Below, in pieces: positions 42,673 to 52,102 of a stretch of DNA of 64,000 bases (the first letter of the stretch is position 1; every line of letters starts with the position of its first letter). Origin of the DNA: Planotetraspora kaengkrachanensis (lineage in GTDB: Bacteria > Actinomycetota > Actinomycetes > Streptosporangiales > Streptosporangiaceae); the NCBI RefSeq assembly GCF_016862895.1, contig NZ_BONV01000006.1, positions 124,001 through 188,000 of the forward strand. Reading direction: 5' to 3'. The translations under genes and the position numbers were made by a program. Under the pieces are notes generated by a model, which saw only the letters and a program-made list of their open reading frames with translations, did no database searches and was not told the DNA's origin.

Positions 42673-45600
42673 GGGGCCACGACCAGCTCGACCGTCGGGG
42701 CGTACTGGCAGCGGCCGAACCACATCACCTTGGCCAGCGCCCAGTAGGCGCCGGGGTCGGCGTCGCGCGGCACCGTCACGTCGAACGCCGCCGTGTCCGT
42801 CGCGCCCGCCGCCAGGGTGAACCCGCGTACCGGAGCGGTGACCGCGTCCCACGTCCCCCAGGGCGACACGACCTGGAGCTCACCGCGGATCTCGCCCCGG
42901 GTGCGGTTGGCGAGCGTCACTTCGAGCACCGCACGGCCACCGGGAGCGACCCGCACGGTCGTGGAGACGACGTCGACCGACAGGCCCGTGTCCCTTGCCG
43001 TCGCGGCCGTCGTCCCCTGAGCCGCCGCCCAGTCCTCGGGGATCTCGCCCGGCACGGGCAGAAAGGCGGAAAGGTCGCCCACCGCGATCGTCGCGACGTC
43101 CTCGACGTTCTGGCCGTCGTGGTCGATGCGGGCGGCGAGGAAGTACAGCCCCGGCTCGGCGCCGGCGTGCGGGGTCAGCGTCACCGGGAACCGCACGTGA
43201 CCGTCGGGCTCGAGCCGGTACGGGCGACGGGCCGGGATCACCGACCACCCCTCCGGGGCGATCAGCTCGGCTGTGCCCTCCACCGGCGCGTCCCGCAACT
43301 GCGAGGCGATCACCACGGACGCCTCGACGGGCTCGCCGTCCGTACGGAGCAGTCCGGGGGAGACCGCCACGGACACGGGCAGGTAGCCGATCGGGGCGGG
43401 ACCGCGGTTGTGCAGCCAGTACCGCGCGTGGACGGGCTGGGCGGCCTCCGCGGCCGGGCCCAGCGAGCCGTCGCCCCGGCGGGCCGAGCCGTCGAGACCG
43501 GCCGGCACGCCGATGACGGTCGCGACCTCGCTCCCGGAGAGCTCGACGGCCCCCGTGAGCGGCTCGCCCCTGCGCTCCAGCAGGTCGGCGGAGTACATTC
43601 CGCTGAAGGAGAGCGCCCCGTCGAGCGTCGCGGCCGACCCCTTGCCGGTCGACTCGACGAGGCGCAGCGTGACGCCGCGTGCCGGGTCCTGTGCTTCGGC
43701 GGAGCCGCGGGCGATGGGGTCGCCGCTGGGCTTCACCGTGCCGAGGAGCACCTCACGGGCGGGCTCGACCCGCACGTACGACCGGGTGGCGGGCAGCGGA
43801 CCCTCGTGGGCGCCGGCGACGCGGGCGTACAGCGGGTGGTTGAACTCCTGCCCCTGCGCGGGGAGGGTGATCGCGCGCCAGTCGCCGTCCCCGGAGACGA
43901 GCGCGTAGGAGAAGTCGTGCGACCAGTGCTGCAGCTGGAAGGACGTGCCGTCGGGGGCGGTGCGCTTGGGCGGGTCGATCCACACGCCCGAGGGCCAGCC
44001 GGTGCACGAGCGCATGAGCGACAGGTGCAGGGCGCCGGTCGGGTCCACGGCGAACCCGGGCAACCCGTACGTCAGCAGGGCGACCGTGTGATCGGTGAGG
44101 ACCTCGGACGCGGGGATCGGCCTCGGGGAGACCGCGGAGACGCGGGCGTCCGCGAGGTCGTCCGCGAGGGCGGCGGGATCGGTGACCACGAGGGACGGCA
44201 GCGCCCTCAGGTCGCGCAGATCGGCGTTGGGCTGCCACATCTCGTGCAGCGGCTTGTCCGCGGGGACCCAGACGCGGCCGTGCCTGGCCAGCGTGGCGGC
44301 GTAGTCCGCGCCGGCGCGCTCGAGCAGGTCGCGGGTGGCCTCGTTGGCCTCGGGCCCGCCGATCAGGACGCGGAAGTCCGGGAGGTTGGAGTCGACGTCG
44401 AGCCAGCCGTACCTGGCCCATTCCGCGCTCGCGGTCGTCGCGGTCACGCCGACCTTCGCCAGGGCGACCACCAGGTCGCGCGCGGCGGGGGCGTCGGCGA
44501 GCGACGGCACGACGACCTCGGCGACGCCGAGCGCGCGCTCACCCAGCGGCTCGCCGTCGGAGTCGGTCAGCGAGACGCGGGCGGTCGAGCTGAGCCCGAA
44601 CCAGGTGTTCGCCGGGTTGTCGAGCGTCCACGGCGCGTCGGCGACGTCCACGTCCGGCAGGGCGAAGCCCCGCCCGACGACGGCGTCGGCGACCTCGCTC
44701 ACGGGTAGCGCGCCCGGCAGGTCCACCGGGAACCGCACCCGCAGCAGCCGATCGGCGCCCGCGTGGTCGACGACGCGGGTGCCGCAGTCGACCCGGTCGA
44801 CGCCGTGCCACAACGTGACGGTCTGCCGATAGTTCAGGCCGTCGACGGTGCCGGTGACGACGAGGCGCGAGCCCAGCGGGCTGGTCTCGGCCCGGACGGT
44901 CGCGGGAGTGTCGGAGGAGCCGACGACCGGCCCGCGCGGCACCAGGTGCCACGGGCCCTCGCCGAAGTCGGGGTGCGCCGAGTACTCCTCGTACACCCGC
45001 AGTTCGTTGGCCACGTGACCGTCGCGGACCAGCTCGCGGCCTGACGCCTTGTCGTAGACGCTGCTCAGCCCGCCGCCCCTGGCGGCGTCCGCGCTCACGC
45101 GGTAGCGGGCGTTCTCGATGGTCCCGCCGTCGACCGGGGTCCACACGGGCTCCGCGGAGGACGCCCCCGGCAGGAGCCGCCACGTCCGCCAGCCCATGGC
45201 GGGCACGGCGTCGGCGAAGAACCGCAGGGTGCCCCGGTCGACCACGCACGCCACCTCCGCGCCCGTGTCGTCGAGGACGCGCCCGCCTTCGACGTCGTGC
45301 GGGAGACGTACGGTGACCAGGGCCGAGCGGTCGAACGACAGCGTGTTCGCGACGACGAGGGGGACGCCGTCGCCGGTCGTGTCGATCCGGCCCGCGAGGG
45401 CGTCGAGTGCGGTGTCCCGAACAGTCGCGGCGAGGTCGTACGCCTCCCGCCAGCCGGACAGCAGGTCGATGTAGACCTGGTCGGACTCCGACCCGGTGAT
45501 CGCGTCGTGGTGGGCGCCGTAGGCGAGCTGGCGCCACACCTTGTCGAGCGCCGCGCCTGGGTAGGCGCCGAGGCCCTCAAGCGAGGCGAGGGTGGCGAGC

Positions 45601-46877
45601 TTCTCCGCGTCGACGGCGGCGACCTCGCCCGCCCGCTGGGCCTGCTTCGTGTCGATGTACGACACGTCCTTGCCGGTATAGATGGGGTTCATGTCACGGG
45701 TCTGGGGGCTCGGCCGGCGGCCGGTCGCCTCCAGCTCGGCCCGGACGGCGTCGAGGAAGTCGCGCGGCGTGCCGCAGACGAACCTCGGCCACACGTACTT
45801 GGCCGCCCACGAACGGTGGATCTCGGTGACCCACTTGTTCGGCGGCGTGTAGTCGGTGCCAACAGGCAGCAGCAGGTTCCTCGTGGCCCCCACCGGCTTG
45901 AGCTTGGCGTACAGCTCGTAGACCGCGCGCTCGGCCGACTCCAGGTCGGGGGAGGAGTCCATCCACCAGCCGGCGGAGTAGTGGTGCGGCATGAAGTGGG
46001 TGAGCACCCCGCGGCCGGACGGCGAGATCCACTCGAACTCGCTCGGGAACTGCATGACCCGCGCGTCGTTCTTCGACTCGCGGAAGTTCTTCTGGATAGG
46101 CCCCCACTGGTGGAACGGCCCGCGCGCCCACGCGGAGCCGGTCAGCCCCGCGGCGTCCAGGTAGCCGGGGAACTGGGGGTCGTGGCCGAAGACGTCGAGC
46201 TGCCAGGCGGTCTGCGGGTCGCCGCCGAGAATGTCCCGCTGGTAGCCGACGCCGTAGACGATGTTGCGGATGGTCGTCTCCGCGCCGGTGAGGTTGGTGT
46301 TCGGCTCGTTGTAGGTGCCGCCGACCAGCTCGACCTGGCCGCGCTCCATCAGCACACGCAGGTCGGCCCGGCGCTCGGGGTGCAGGTCGAAGTACGGCTT
46401 CAGGTAGTCGATCTCCGCCAGCACGAACTTGTAGACCGGGTCGCGCAACGCCAGGTCGAGGTGCGCGTCGACGAGCGCGAAGCCGTTGCGCTCCCACAGC
46501 GGGCGCGTGGTCGCGTCGCCGGACAGCAGCTCCCACGGCGAGGTGTAGGCCGCCTGGGTGTTCCACCACACCGGGTCGTAGTGGAAGTGCGAGACCAGGA
46601 ACATCGTCCAGCCGGGCTCGGCCACGGTGACGGAGTCCTCGGTGCTCGCATCCCCGGCCGTCACGGTCACCGGCAGCTCGGCTCCGGCGGCCGCGCCGGC
46701 GATCTCGAGGGGGACCTCGACGACTCCCGTGCCGGTCGCCTCGCCCGAGACTCCCGGCCCCGCGACGGTGACGAGGACCGGCGGCCCCTCGATCGTCACG
46801 CGGAGCACCTGTCGCGGCGCGTCCTCCGTGCCCACGAACAGGTCGGTGGATTCCACGGCGGTGATGGTGACCGGCAC
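42669..46877 (-). CDS. GH38 alpha-mannosidase
   Basis: Very large alpha-mannosidase of 1402 residues. After about 90 residues of beta structure comes the catalytic domain with HFHYDPVWWNTQ (zinc-binding His and Asp), the nucleophile region QLDVFGHDPQFPGYLDAAG and FHQWGPIQKNFR. The middle beta domains and a C-terminal NEW3-like segment (PHAGAEPGLYFLAARID) follow. GH38 enzymes need zinc and trim alpha-mannose from N-glycans. No signal peptide, so it should act on imported glycans. GTG start with AAAGGA upstream. It follows the GH85 gene, from which a perfect hairpin separates it, and is coupled to the next gene. Confidence 0.93.
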   Translation of the reverse strand: MPVTITAVESTDLFVGTEDAPRQVLRVTIEGPPVLVTVAGPGVSGEATGTGVVEVPLEIAGAAAGAELPVTVTAGDASTEDSVTVAEPGWTMFLVSHFHYDPVWWNTQAAYTSPWELLSGDATTRPLWERNGFALVDAHLDLALRDPVYKFVLAEIDYLKPYFDLHPERRADLRVLMERGQVELVGGTYNEPNTNLTGAETTIRNIVYGVGYQRDILGGDPQTAWQLDVFGHDPQFPGYLDAAGLTGSAWARGPFHQWGPIQKNFRESKNDARVMQFPSEFEWISPSGRGVLTHFMPHHYSAGWWMDSSPDLESAERAVYELYAKLKPVGATRNLLLPVGTDYTPPNKWVTEIHRSWAAKYVWPRFVCGTPRDFLDAVRAELEATGRRPSPQTRDMNPIYTGKDVSYIDTKQAQRAGEVAAVDAEKLATLASLEGLGAYPGAALDKVWRQLAYGAHHDAITGSESDQVYIDLLSGWREAYDLAATVRDTALDALAGRIDTTGDGVPLVVANTLSFDRSALVTVRLPHDVEGGRVLDDTGAEVACVVDRGTLRFFADAVPAMGWRTWRLLPGASSAEPVWTPVDGGTIENARYRVSADAARGGGLSSVYDKASGRELVRDGHVANELRVYEEYSAHPDFGEGPWHLVPRGPVVGSSDTPATVRAETSPLGSRLVVTGTVDGLNYRQTVTLWHGVDRVDCGTRVVDHAGADRLLRVRFPVDLPGALPVSEVADAVVGRGFALPDVDVADAPWTLDNPANTWFGLSSTARVSLTDSDGEPLGERALGVAEVVVPSLADAPAARDLVVALAKVGVTATTASAEWARYGWLDVDSNLPDFRVLIGGPEANEATRDLLERAGADYAATLARHGRVWVPADKPLHEMWQPNADLRDLRALPSLVVTDPAALADDLADARVSAVSPRPIPASEVLTDHTVALLTYGLPGFAVDPTGALHLSLMRSCTGWPSGVWIDPPKRTAPDGTSFQLQHWSHDFSYALVSGDGDWRAITLPAQGQEFNHPLYARVAGAHEGPLPATRSYVRVEPAREVLLGTVKPSGDPIARGSAEAQDPARGVTLRLVESTGKGSAATLDGALSFSGMYSADLLERRGEPLTGAVELSGSEVATVIGVPAGLDGSARRGDGSLGPAAEAAQPVHARYWLHNRGPAPIGYLPVSVAVSPGLLRTDGEPVEASVVIASQLRDAPVEGTAELIAPEGWSVIPARRPYRLEPDGHVRFPVTLTPHAGAEPGLYFLAARIDHDGQNVEDVATIAVGDLSAFLPVPGEIPEDWAAAQGTTAATARDTGLSVDVVSTTVRVAPGGRAVLEVTLANRTRGEIRGELQVVSPWGTWDAVTAPVRGFTLAAGATDTAAFDVTVPRDADPGAYWALAKVMWFGRCQYAPTVELVVAP

Positions 46878-46902
46878 GTGCGTCAGTCCTTTCTATCGGT
46901 GA

Positions 46903-46931
46903 GCCGGCCGTCCCGGGTGGGGACGGCCGGC
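46903..46931 (-). terminator. hairpin between GH85 and GH38 genes
   Basis: A perfect 12-bp GC-rich stem (46903-46914 with 46920-46931) with a 5-base loop lies in the 68-bp junction of the leftward operon. No T-tract follows. It may act as a partial terminator or a processing site. Confidence 0.55.
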
Positions 46932-46945
46932 GGGTGGTGCGGGGG

Positions 46946-49390
46946 TCAGGCTCCCCAGGCCTCGAACTCGTTGATGCGGGCCGCGGGGTCACTGCCTTGG
47001 GTGGGCTTCGTGACGTTCAGGCGAACGTATCGCGCGCTGACCGACACGGGAGAGGTGGTGATCGCCGACGTGTTGCCGGTGACCGTCACAGCGGTGGTCC
47101 ACGCGTCGGAGGCCGAGGACCGGACCTGGATGGTGTAGTCGCTCGTGTTCGACGACGCCCCCTCGCCTCCCGCCTCGGCGTGCTTCACCACGAACCGGTT
47201 GATCGACCGGACCGATCCGAGGTCGACCTCCAGCCACTTGTCGGCGGTCAGCGCGCACCACTTGTCGGCCACGTTGCCGTTGACGGCCTTCTCCGGGCCC
47301 TCGCCGGCGTTGCACATGCTGGAGGCGGTCGCCGGCTGGTCGAGCGCGAGGTTCGTCTCGGTCGGCGGCGTCCCGGTCCAGGCCACCGTGGTCCGGGCGG
47401 CGTGTGAGCGGCCGTACTCCGTGGAGACCGCCTCGACCTCGATGGTCGTGGACGTCTCCGCGCCCGCCCGGTCGAGCCGCGGGACGAAGTAGACGGTGTT
47501 GGGGGTGGCCCCGAGGTAGGTGCGGGTGCCGTCGGCGTTGCGACGGTACACGTCGTAGTGGTGCACCGAACCGTGCGCGGACGGCTTCCAGGACAGGCGC
47601 AGCGACTTGCGGGTGGCCGTCACGTCCGTCGTGCCCAGCACGGTCGCCTTCCTCGGCGGGGCCGGGCGCTCCACCGAGCCGTCGTACACCGCGATCTGGC
47701 CGACCCGCACGTCGTAGGAGTCGACGGTCGCGGGCGCGGACGCCTGCAGGCCGATCTGGGCGATCGTCCGGCCGGCGAACTTCGACAGGTCCAGCGTCCT
47801 GCGCTCCCACCCGGTGCCGCTCGTCGGGCCGAGGTCGAGCGTGGTGAACTTCGTCGGCGCGTCGGCGAAGGCGATCGCCGCCTTCAGGTTGGTCGGCCCC
47901 GCGGCGGGGGTCTTCACCACGACCGACAGCTTGGTGCTGCGGGCGACCGGCAGCTTGGTCTCATAGAGCCGGACCGTGTTGGCGGCGTCCAGCCTGCCGG
48001 TGAGGCGCAGCGACGAGCCGCCCTCGTAGGCGTCGCCGAAGTCGAGGGACGGGGTGAGCCTGGAGCCGTCGGACGTCACGAGCCAGCGGTAGGTCGGCAG
48101 CACGTCCTGCAGGGAGAGGTTGTTCCAGCCGCCGGTGCGCACCCGCACGCCGCCGACGTTGTAGAAGTCGCCCTGCCCGGTGTTGAAGCCGGTGACGAAC
48201 GGCTTGGCCGTGATCGGCGTCGACTCGGCGACGTAGGTGGCCAGGCCCTTCCACGACGAGGTGGTGGAGGTGTTCGAGGGGTCGGCGTTGGCGCCCACCC
48301 AGTAGCGGGAGTCCCTGTTGTAGAAGTCGGCCCGGCTGGTGGACGACTTCCACGTCCACTCGGGGCGGTAGAGGCCGAGCGAGGTCACGTGCGGCTGCCC
48401 CGCGGGGAACACCGCGTCCCAGGAGACGAAGGTGTTGTATCCGTTGGCCTCGGTGTCGATGCCCGAGTACAGGTCGTACTCACTGCGGCCGAGCGCCTGG
48501 GCGGTGGACCGCGAGGAGGACAGCCCGGAGGCCGACCACCAGAAGTTGAGGAACATCGAGTCCGACACCTTGCGCGGGTCGGACAGGAACGCGTCGTTCT
48601 CCGGGGTGAGCGCGTTCTGCCAGTTGACCTGGCCGCCCTCGGTCATCGCGTCGTACCACATGAAGCCGACCGACGGGCTCCTGCCCTTCGCGTACTTGAC
48701 GAGGTCGCGCATCGACGTCGCCAGCGCGGTGTCACCGCCCTCGGTCTCCTGGTTGATGAACCAGCCGTCGAACCCGTAGTACTTCGCGACCTCGACGAGC
48801 TTGTCGGCGACGGGGAAGCGCGATCCCGACTTCTGGGTGAAGTCCTTGACCCACTGCAACTGCCCGCCGTACACGCCGGGCGGGAAGAAGACCGTGCCGT
48901 AGACCTTGACGCCGTTGCGGTGCGCGGCGTCGATGACCGTGGCGTTCGGCGCGAGGATCAGGCCCTCGCTCGCCGATCCGCCCCAGAAGACCAGTGTGTC
49001 GACGTACTGCCAGTAGCCGAACGCGTAGTAGTTGGCGTCGAGCGCCCCCTGGGAGGGGTTGTTCGAGGTGGGCGCGAACGAGACCAGCGACGCCACGCGG
49101 CCCTCTCCCGCGCGGGCGTTCGCGTTGGCCTTCAGCGACGGGTCGCCGACCCGCGGCCGCAGGGGCACCTGGGATCGGTTGAACTTCGCGTCGGGATCGT
49201 CGGCCGGGTTCCAGTTGAGGATCGTGTTCGGGTACCAGTAGGAGGCGTACGGCTGGACACCGCTGCCGCCGGGCGCCGCGGGACCCTGGTGGGTCGTGGA
49301 GCGGGCGTCGGCGGGCCCGGTACCCAGAGCGGTACCGAGTGCGGTTGCCGTCACGGCCGCGCAGAGCACGGCCAGCAGGCGTCGTCGCAT
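46946..49390 (-). CDS. GH85 endo-beta-N-acetylglucosaminidase, secreted, with C-terminal CBM32-like domain
   Basis: Secreted enzyme of 814 residues that cuts between the two core GlcNAc residues of N-glycans. The N-terminus (MRRRLLAVLCAAVTATALG and Ala-rich stretch ending ADARS) is a Sec signal. The GH85 barrel is recognisable by QPYASYWYPNTILNW, LVSFAPTSNNPSQG, YVDTLVFWGGSASEGLI and GFDGWFINQETE, which holds the catalytic Glu and assisting Asn. After an Fn3-like segment, the last 140 residues are a discoidin/CBM32 type domain (ATASSMCNAGEGPEKAVNG). It is the only enzyme of the three loci with an export signal, so it should make the glycans that the importer takes up. Confidence 0.93.
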   Translation of the reverse strand: MRRRLLAVLCAAVTATALGTALGTGPADARSTTHQGPAAPGGSGVQPYASYWYPNTILNWNPADDPDAKFNRSQVPLRPRVGDPSLKANANARAGEGRVASLVSFAPTSNNPSQGALDANYYAFGYWQYVDTLVFWGGSASEGLILAPNATVIDAAHRNGVKVYGTVFFPPGVYGGQLQWVKDFTQKSGSRFPVADKLVEVAKYYGFDGWFINQETEGGDTALATSMRDLVKYAKGRSPSVGFMWYDAMTEGGQVNWQNALTPENDAFLSDPRKVSDSMFLNFWWSASGLSSSRSTAQALGRSEYDLYSGIDTEANGYNTFVSWDAVFPAGQPHVTSLGLYRPEWTWKSSTSRADFYNRDSRYWVGANADPSNTSTTSSWKGLATYVAESTPITAKPFVTGFNTGQGDFYNVGGVRVRTGGWNNLSLQDVLPTYRWLVTSDGSRLTPSLDFGDAYEGGSSLRLTGRLDAANTVRLYETKLPVARSTKLSVVVKTPAAGPTNLKAAIAFADAPTKFTTLDLGPTSGTGWERRTLDLSKFAGRTIAQIGLQASAPATVDSYDVRVGQIAVYDGSVERPAPPRKATVLGTTDVTATRKSLRLSWKPSAHGSVHHYDVYRRNADGTRTYLGATPNTVYFVPRLDRAGAETSTTIEVEAVSTEYGRSHAARTTVAWTGTPPTETNLALDQPATASSMCNAGEGPEKAVNGNVADKWCALTADKWLEVDLGSVRSINRFVVKHAEAGGEGASSNTSDYTIQVRSSASDAWTTAVTVTGNTSAITTSPVSVSARYVRLNVTKPTQGSDPAARINEFEAWGA

Positions 49391-49430
49391 GTGGGGGGTT
49401 CCTTCCCGATGGCGGGGACGGGGTGTAGCC

Positions 49431-49465
49431 GCCCTGGTCCCGCCGGGTCGCGGCGGGACCAGGGC
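49431..49465 (-). terminator. hairpin between GH5 and GH85 genes
   Basis: A perfect 14-bp stem (49431-49444 with 49452-49465) with a 7-base loop in the 93-bp junction. Same type as those at 46903 and 53400. Confidence 0.6.
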
Positions 49466-49483
49466 CTTACCGCTGGTCGTGGA

Positions 49484-50722
49484 TCACGCCGTGGTCAGGA
49501 CGGTGTCGATCCCGCGAGCGGTGAGGTACTCGGAGTCGGCCGCGCGGTCGGCGCCGACGATCGCGAGCGGGCCGGCCTGGCGCAGGCGGACCCACTCGCT
49601 GTGGAAGGGGCTGCCCGGCGCGACCTCTCCCCGCCGCTCGGGCTCGGTGCGCAGATCGACGTCGCACACCAGGGCGGGCCGCGACGAGAGGGCCGGGCGG
49701 CTCGAGCGCCGCTCGCGGACGATCGCGGCGAGTTCCCGGGTGGCGGGCTTGATCTGGTGGTCGACGGTGAACAGGCCCAGGTCGTACTCGCGGTCGGGGA
49801 AGTCGGCCAGGCTCCGGTCGAGGTCGTGCGAGCACCACCAGGTGACGCCCCACAGGGCGGGGTTGCGGGTGACCGCGTCGAGCATGTCCCGGACGAAGGC
49901 CGGCGCGTCGTCCTCGCCGATGTCCGGGCGGGGCGCGCCCACTTCCTGCAGCCAGACCGGCCGGGCCGGGTCCGACGCGGTCGCCGCCGCCAGTTCCACG
50001 AGGTAGTCCTCGTGGGAGACGGTGGCGGGGCCGAGGGGGCCGTCGATGGCCGAGACGCCGTTGAACACCCAGGAGTGCACCGTCGTCAGGTCGCCGAGGT
50101 CGACGTTGTCGGCCGCGGCGAACGGGTGCCCGGGGTCGTACCACGTGCCGTCGTACAGCGAGTACAGGCTGAGCAGCCGCGGCGCCGCGGTGCGGGCGAC
50201 CTCGATCAGTTCGGCGGCCCACTGCGAGGACGCCTCCAGGGTGGTGGCGTTCGAGGGCCACAGGTTGTTGACCTCGTTGCCCAGCGTCACGGCGAAGACG
50301 TTGGCGCGGGTCGCGACGGCCCGGGTGAGCCGGTCGACGTACTCCGCGATGCCGTCGCGCACTGCCGCGTCGGTGAACAGACTCCGCTGGTGCCAGGTCA
50401 GCACCCACGACGGCAGGAAGTCGAAGCTGGACAGGTGGCCCTGGAGCAGGTCGACCGAGACGTCCAGGTCGAACTCGGCGGCCACGTCGATCAGCGTGAG
50501 CAGGTCGTCGACGCCACGTTGCCGGATCAGCGTCCGGTTGGGCTGGATCCACGGCCAGATGGGGAACACCCGGACGTGGTCGAGCCCGATTTCCGCCAGG
50601 TCGGCGAAGTCGCGCCTGGCCGCGTCGGCCGAGAAGTCGAGCCAGCTGTAGAACCAGCCCGACGAGGGCACGTAGTTCGCTCCGAAACGCAGAGTGGATG
50701 GGCCTGGTGGTTGCGGTGTCAC
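49484..50722 (-). CDS. GH5-type beta-mannosidase-like glycosidase
   Basis: Clan GH-A enzyme of 412 residues with a TIM barrel. The acid/base is in TLGNEVNNLW and the nucleophile in VWLQEVGAP, the two glutamates of GH5. It begins FGANYVPSSGWFYSWLDF and has a C-terminal beta extension. In N-glycan loci of bifidobacteria, a GH5_18 enzyme splits Man-beta-1,4-GlcNAc from the glycan core; this gene sits in the same context with GH85 and GH38, so that role is likely but the subfamily is an inference. No signal peptide. GGAGGACGA precedes the GTG at 50722. It is the first gene of the leftward arm of locus C. Confidence 0.82.
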   Translation of the reverse strand: MTPQPPGPSTLRFGANYVPSSGWFYSWLDFSADAARRDFADLAEIGLDHVRVFPIWPWIQPNRTLIRQRGVDDLLTLIDVAAEFDLDVSVDLLQGHLSSFDFLPSWVLTWHQRSLFTDAAVRDGIAEYVDRLTRAVATRANVFAVTLGNEVNNLWPSNATTLEASSQWAAELIEVARTAAPRLLSLYSLYDGTWYDPGHPFAAADNVDLGDLTTVHSWVFNGVSAIDGPLGPATVSHEDYLVELAAATASDPARPVWLQEVGAPRPDIGEDDAPAFVRDMLDAVTRNPALWGVTWWCSHDLDRSLADFPDREYDLGLFTVDHQIKPATRELAAIVRERRSSRPALSSRPALVCDVDLRTEPERRGEVAPGSPFHSEWVRLRQAGPLAIVGADRAADSEYLTARGIDTVLTTA

Positions 50723-50779
50723 TCGTCCTCCGGCTGCGGTGGCGCCAGGCAGGGATCGCCAGGCGCTTCGACCGCCCGC

Positions 50780-50809
50780 AGCCTAAACCGTTTTAGCTGT
50801 CCCTGCCAA
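50780..50809 (-). promoter_or_regulatory. promoter and LacI operator of GH5-GH85-GH38 operon
   Basis: Reading leftward: TTGGCA (50804-50809), an 18-bp spacer and TAGGCT (50780-50785). The 14-bp LacI-type dyad CTAAAACGGTTTAG (50783-50796) overlaps the -10 and the stop codon of the LacI gene. A near-copy stands in front of the ABC operon at 52011. Confidence 0.65.
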
Positions 50810-51824
50810 GGGCCGGGGGCGCCGTGCTCTCCCTGACCGCCAGTCGCGGCGTCGGAGTCCTGCGGTCCCTTTGCAGGCCCGGTTCGGCGACGATGGCCAG
50901 CAGCGTCTCGGCGACCTCGGTGCCGAGCGCGAACGTGTCACGCGTCAGCGCGGTCAGCGCCGGATGCACGATGCGGGTGAGCACCGAGTCGTCGAAGGCG
51001 ACGATCGACAGGTCGCCGGGGACCGCCACCCCCATCTCGCCGGCGACCCCCAGCCCGGCGACGGCCATCAGGTCGCTGTCGTACACGATCGCCGTCGGCC
51101 GCCGGGGCCGTGACAGCAGCATGCGGGTGGTGGCGGCGCCCTCGGCGTCGCTGAAGTCGGTGGGCAGCGAGGAGACCTCCGCCAGGCCGAGCCGCCGCGC
51201 GGAGTCGCGCAGCGCGCGCATGCGGCGCTGAGTGTGCTGGAAGGCGGGAAGGCCGGCGACGTGGGCGATGCGCCGGTGGCCGAGCGCGGCGAGGTAGTCG
51301 ACGATCGACAACATCGCCTCGCGGTCGTCCGCCCACACGCTGGACAGCGAGCCGTGGCGGCCGGGGCCGCCGAGCACCACCGCGGGCACGCCGAGGCCCT
51401 CGACCACGTCGACGCGCGTGTCCCTGACCTTGAGGTCGACCAGGATGAACCCGTCGACCCGGTGCTCGGAGGCCCAGCGCCGGTACACCTCGATCTCGGC
51501 CTCGGTGTCCTCGACGACGAGCAGTTCCAGCGCGACGGAGTGGGCCGACAGCCCGGCCTGCAGCCCGGACAGCAGTTGGGCGAAGAACGGCTCGACTCCG
51601 AGGGTGCGCGCCGGGCGGGCGATGACGAGCCCGACGGCACCGGCGCGGGCGCCGCCCAGGGCACGGGCCGCGGTGTGCGGCCGCCAGTTCATCTCCTCGG
51701 CGACCTTCAGGATGCGAGCTCTGGTGGCCTCGCTGACGCCGGGACGGCCGTTGAGCGCGAACGACACCGCACCCTTGGAGACCCCGACACGGCGGGCGAT
51801 GTCCTCGATGGTCGGTCGCGCCAC
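50793..51824 (-). CDS. LacI-family transcriptional regulator (locus C)
   Basis: Repressor of 343 residues with the helix-turn-helix PTIEDIARRVGVSKGAVSFA and the effector domain from about residue 60. GTG 51824 is chosen for the AAAGG upstream and because the helix-turn-helix begins at once. It lies between the GH5-GH85-GH38 operon and the divergent ABC operon, and matching operators stand in front of each, so it almost certainly coordinates N-glycan release, uptake and breakdown. The inducer is likely a mannose-containing oligosaccharide (inferred). Confidence 0.94.
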   Translation of the reverse strand: MARPTIEDIARRVGVSKGAVSFALNGRPGVSEATRARILKVAEEMNWRPHTAARALGGARAGAVGLVIARPARTLGVEPFFAQLLSGLQAGLSAHSVALELLVVEDTEAEIEVYRRWASEHRVDGFILVDLKVRDTRVDVVEGLGVPAVVLGGPGRHGSLSSVWADDREAMLSIVDYLAALGHRRIAHVAGLPAFQHTQRRMRALRDSARRLGLAEVSSLPTDFSDAEGAATTRMLLSRPRRPTAIVYDSDLMAVAGLGVAGEMGVAVPGDLSIVAFDDSVLTRIVHPALTALTRDTFALGTEVAETLLAIVAEPGLQRDRRTPTPRLAVRESTAPPALGRDS

Positions 51825-51972
51825 GGCTGTGCCTTTCTTCGTTCGTGCTGGTCGGCACGTTGCAACAGGAGCCCCCGACAGGTGCATTATCGCCAGGTGC
51901 ACGCCGCTGCGGGGCCCCGCGCGGGAGCGCGTCGCGCCGATTCCCGCGTCTGTCACGGGTTCGCGTCATCTC

Positions 51973-52001
51973 TTGACACCGAAGTCTAGTGGGGGGATAG
52001 T
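51973..52001 (+). promoter_or_regulatory. promoter of locus C ABC operon
   Basis: TTGACA (51973-51978), a 17-bp spacer and GATAGT (51996-52001): the strongest sigma-70-type promoter in the window. GGGGATAGTCCCC forms a small dyad over the -10. Confidence 0.75.
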
Positions 52002-52010
52002 CCCCAGTCA

Positions 52011-52024
52011 CTAGAGCGGTTTAG
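52011..52024. promoter_or_regulatory. LacI operator of ABC operon
   Basis: CTAGAGCGGTTTAG matches the dyad before the GH5 operon (CTAAAACGGTTTAG) at 12 of 14 bases and lies just after the predicted transcription start, where bound LacI would block the polymerase. Confidence 0.7.
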
Positions 52025-52102
52025 TAGTCGGGTCACAGCGGACGGGGCCGCCGGGCGTCGGCTCAAAAATTCCGGATCGCTCAGCGCATGGCAGGAGAAG
52101 TG

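Noticed and set aside
42516-44708. 730-codon plus-strand frame opposite GH38
   Set aside because: No domain and opposite the conserved alpha-mannosidase.
47558-50836. 1092-codon open frame on the plus strand opposite GH85 and GH5
   Set aside because: Gly, Arg and Val-rich with no recognisable fold, and opposite two convincing glycosidases; typical high-GC shadow.
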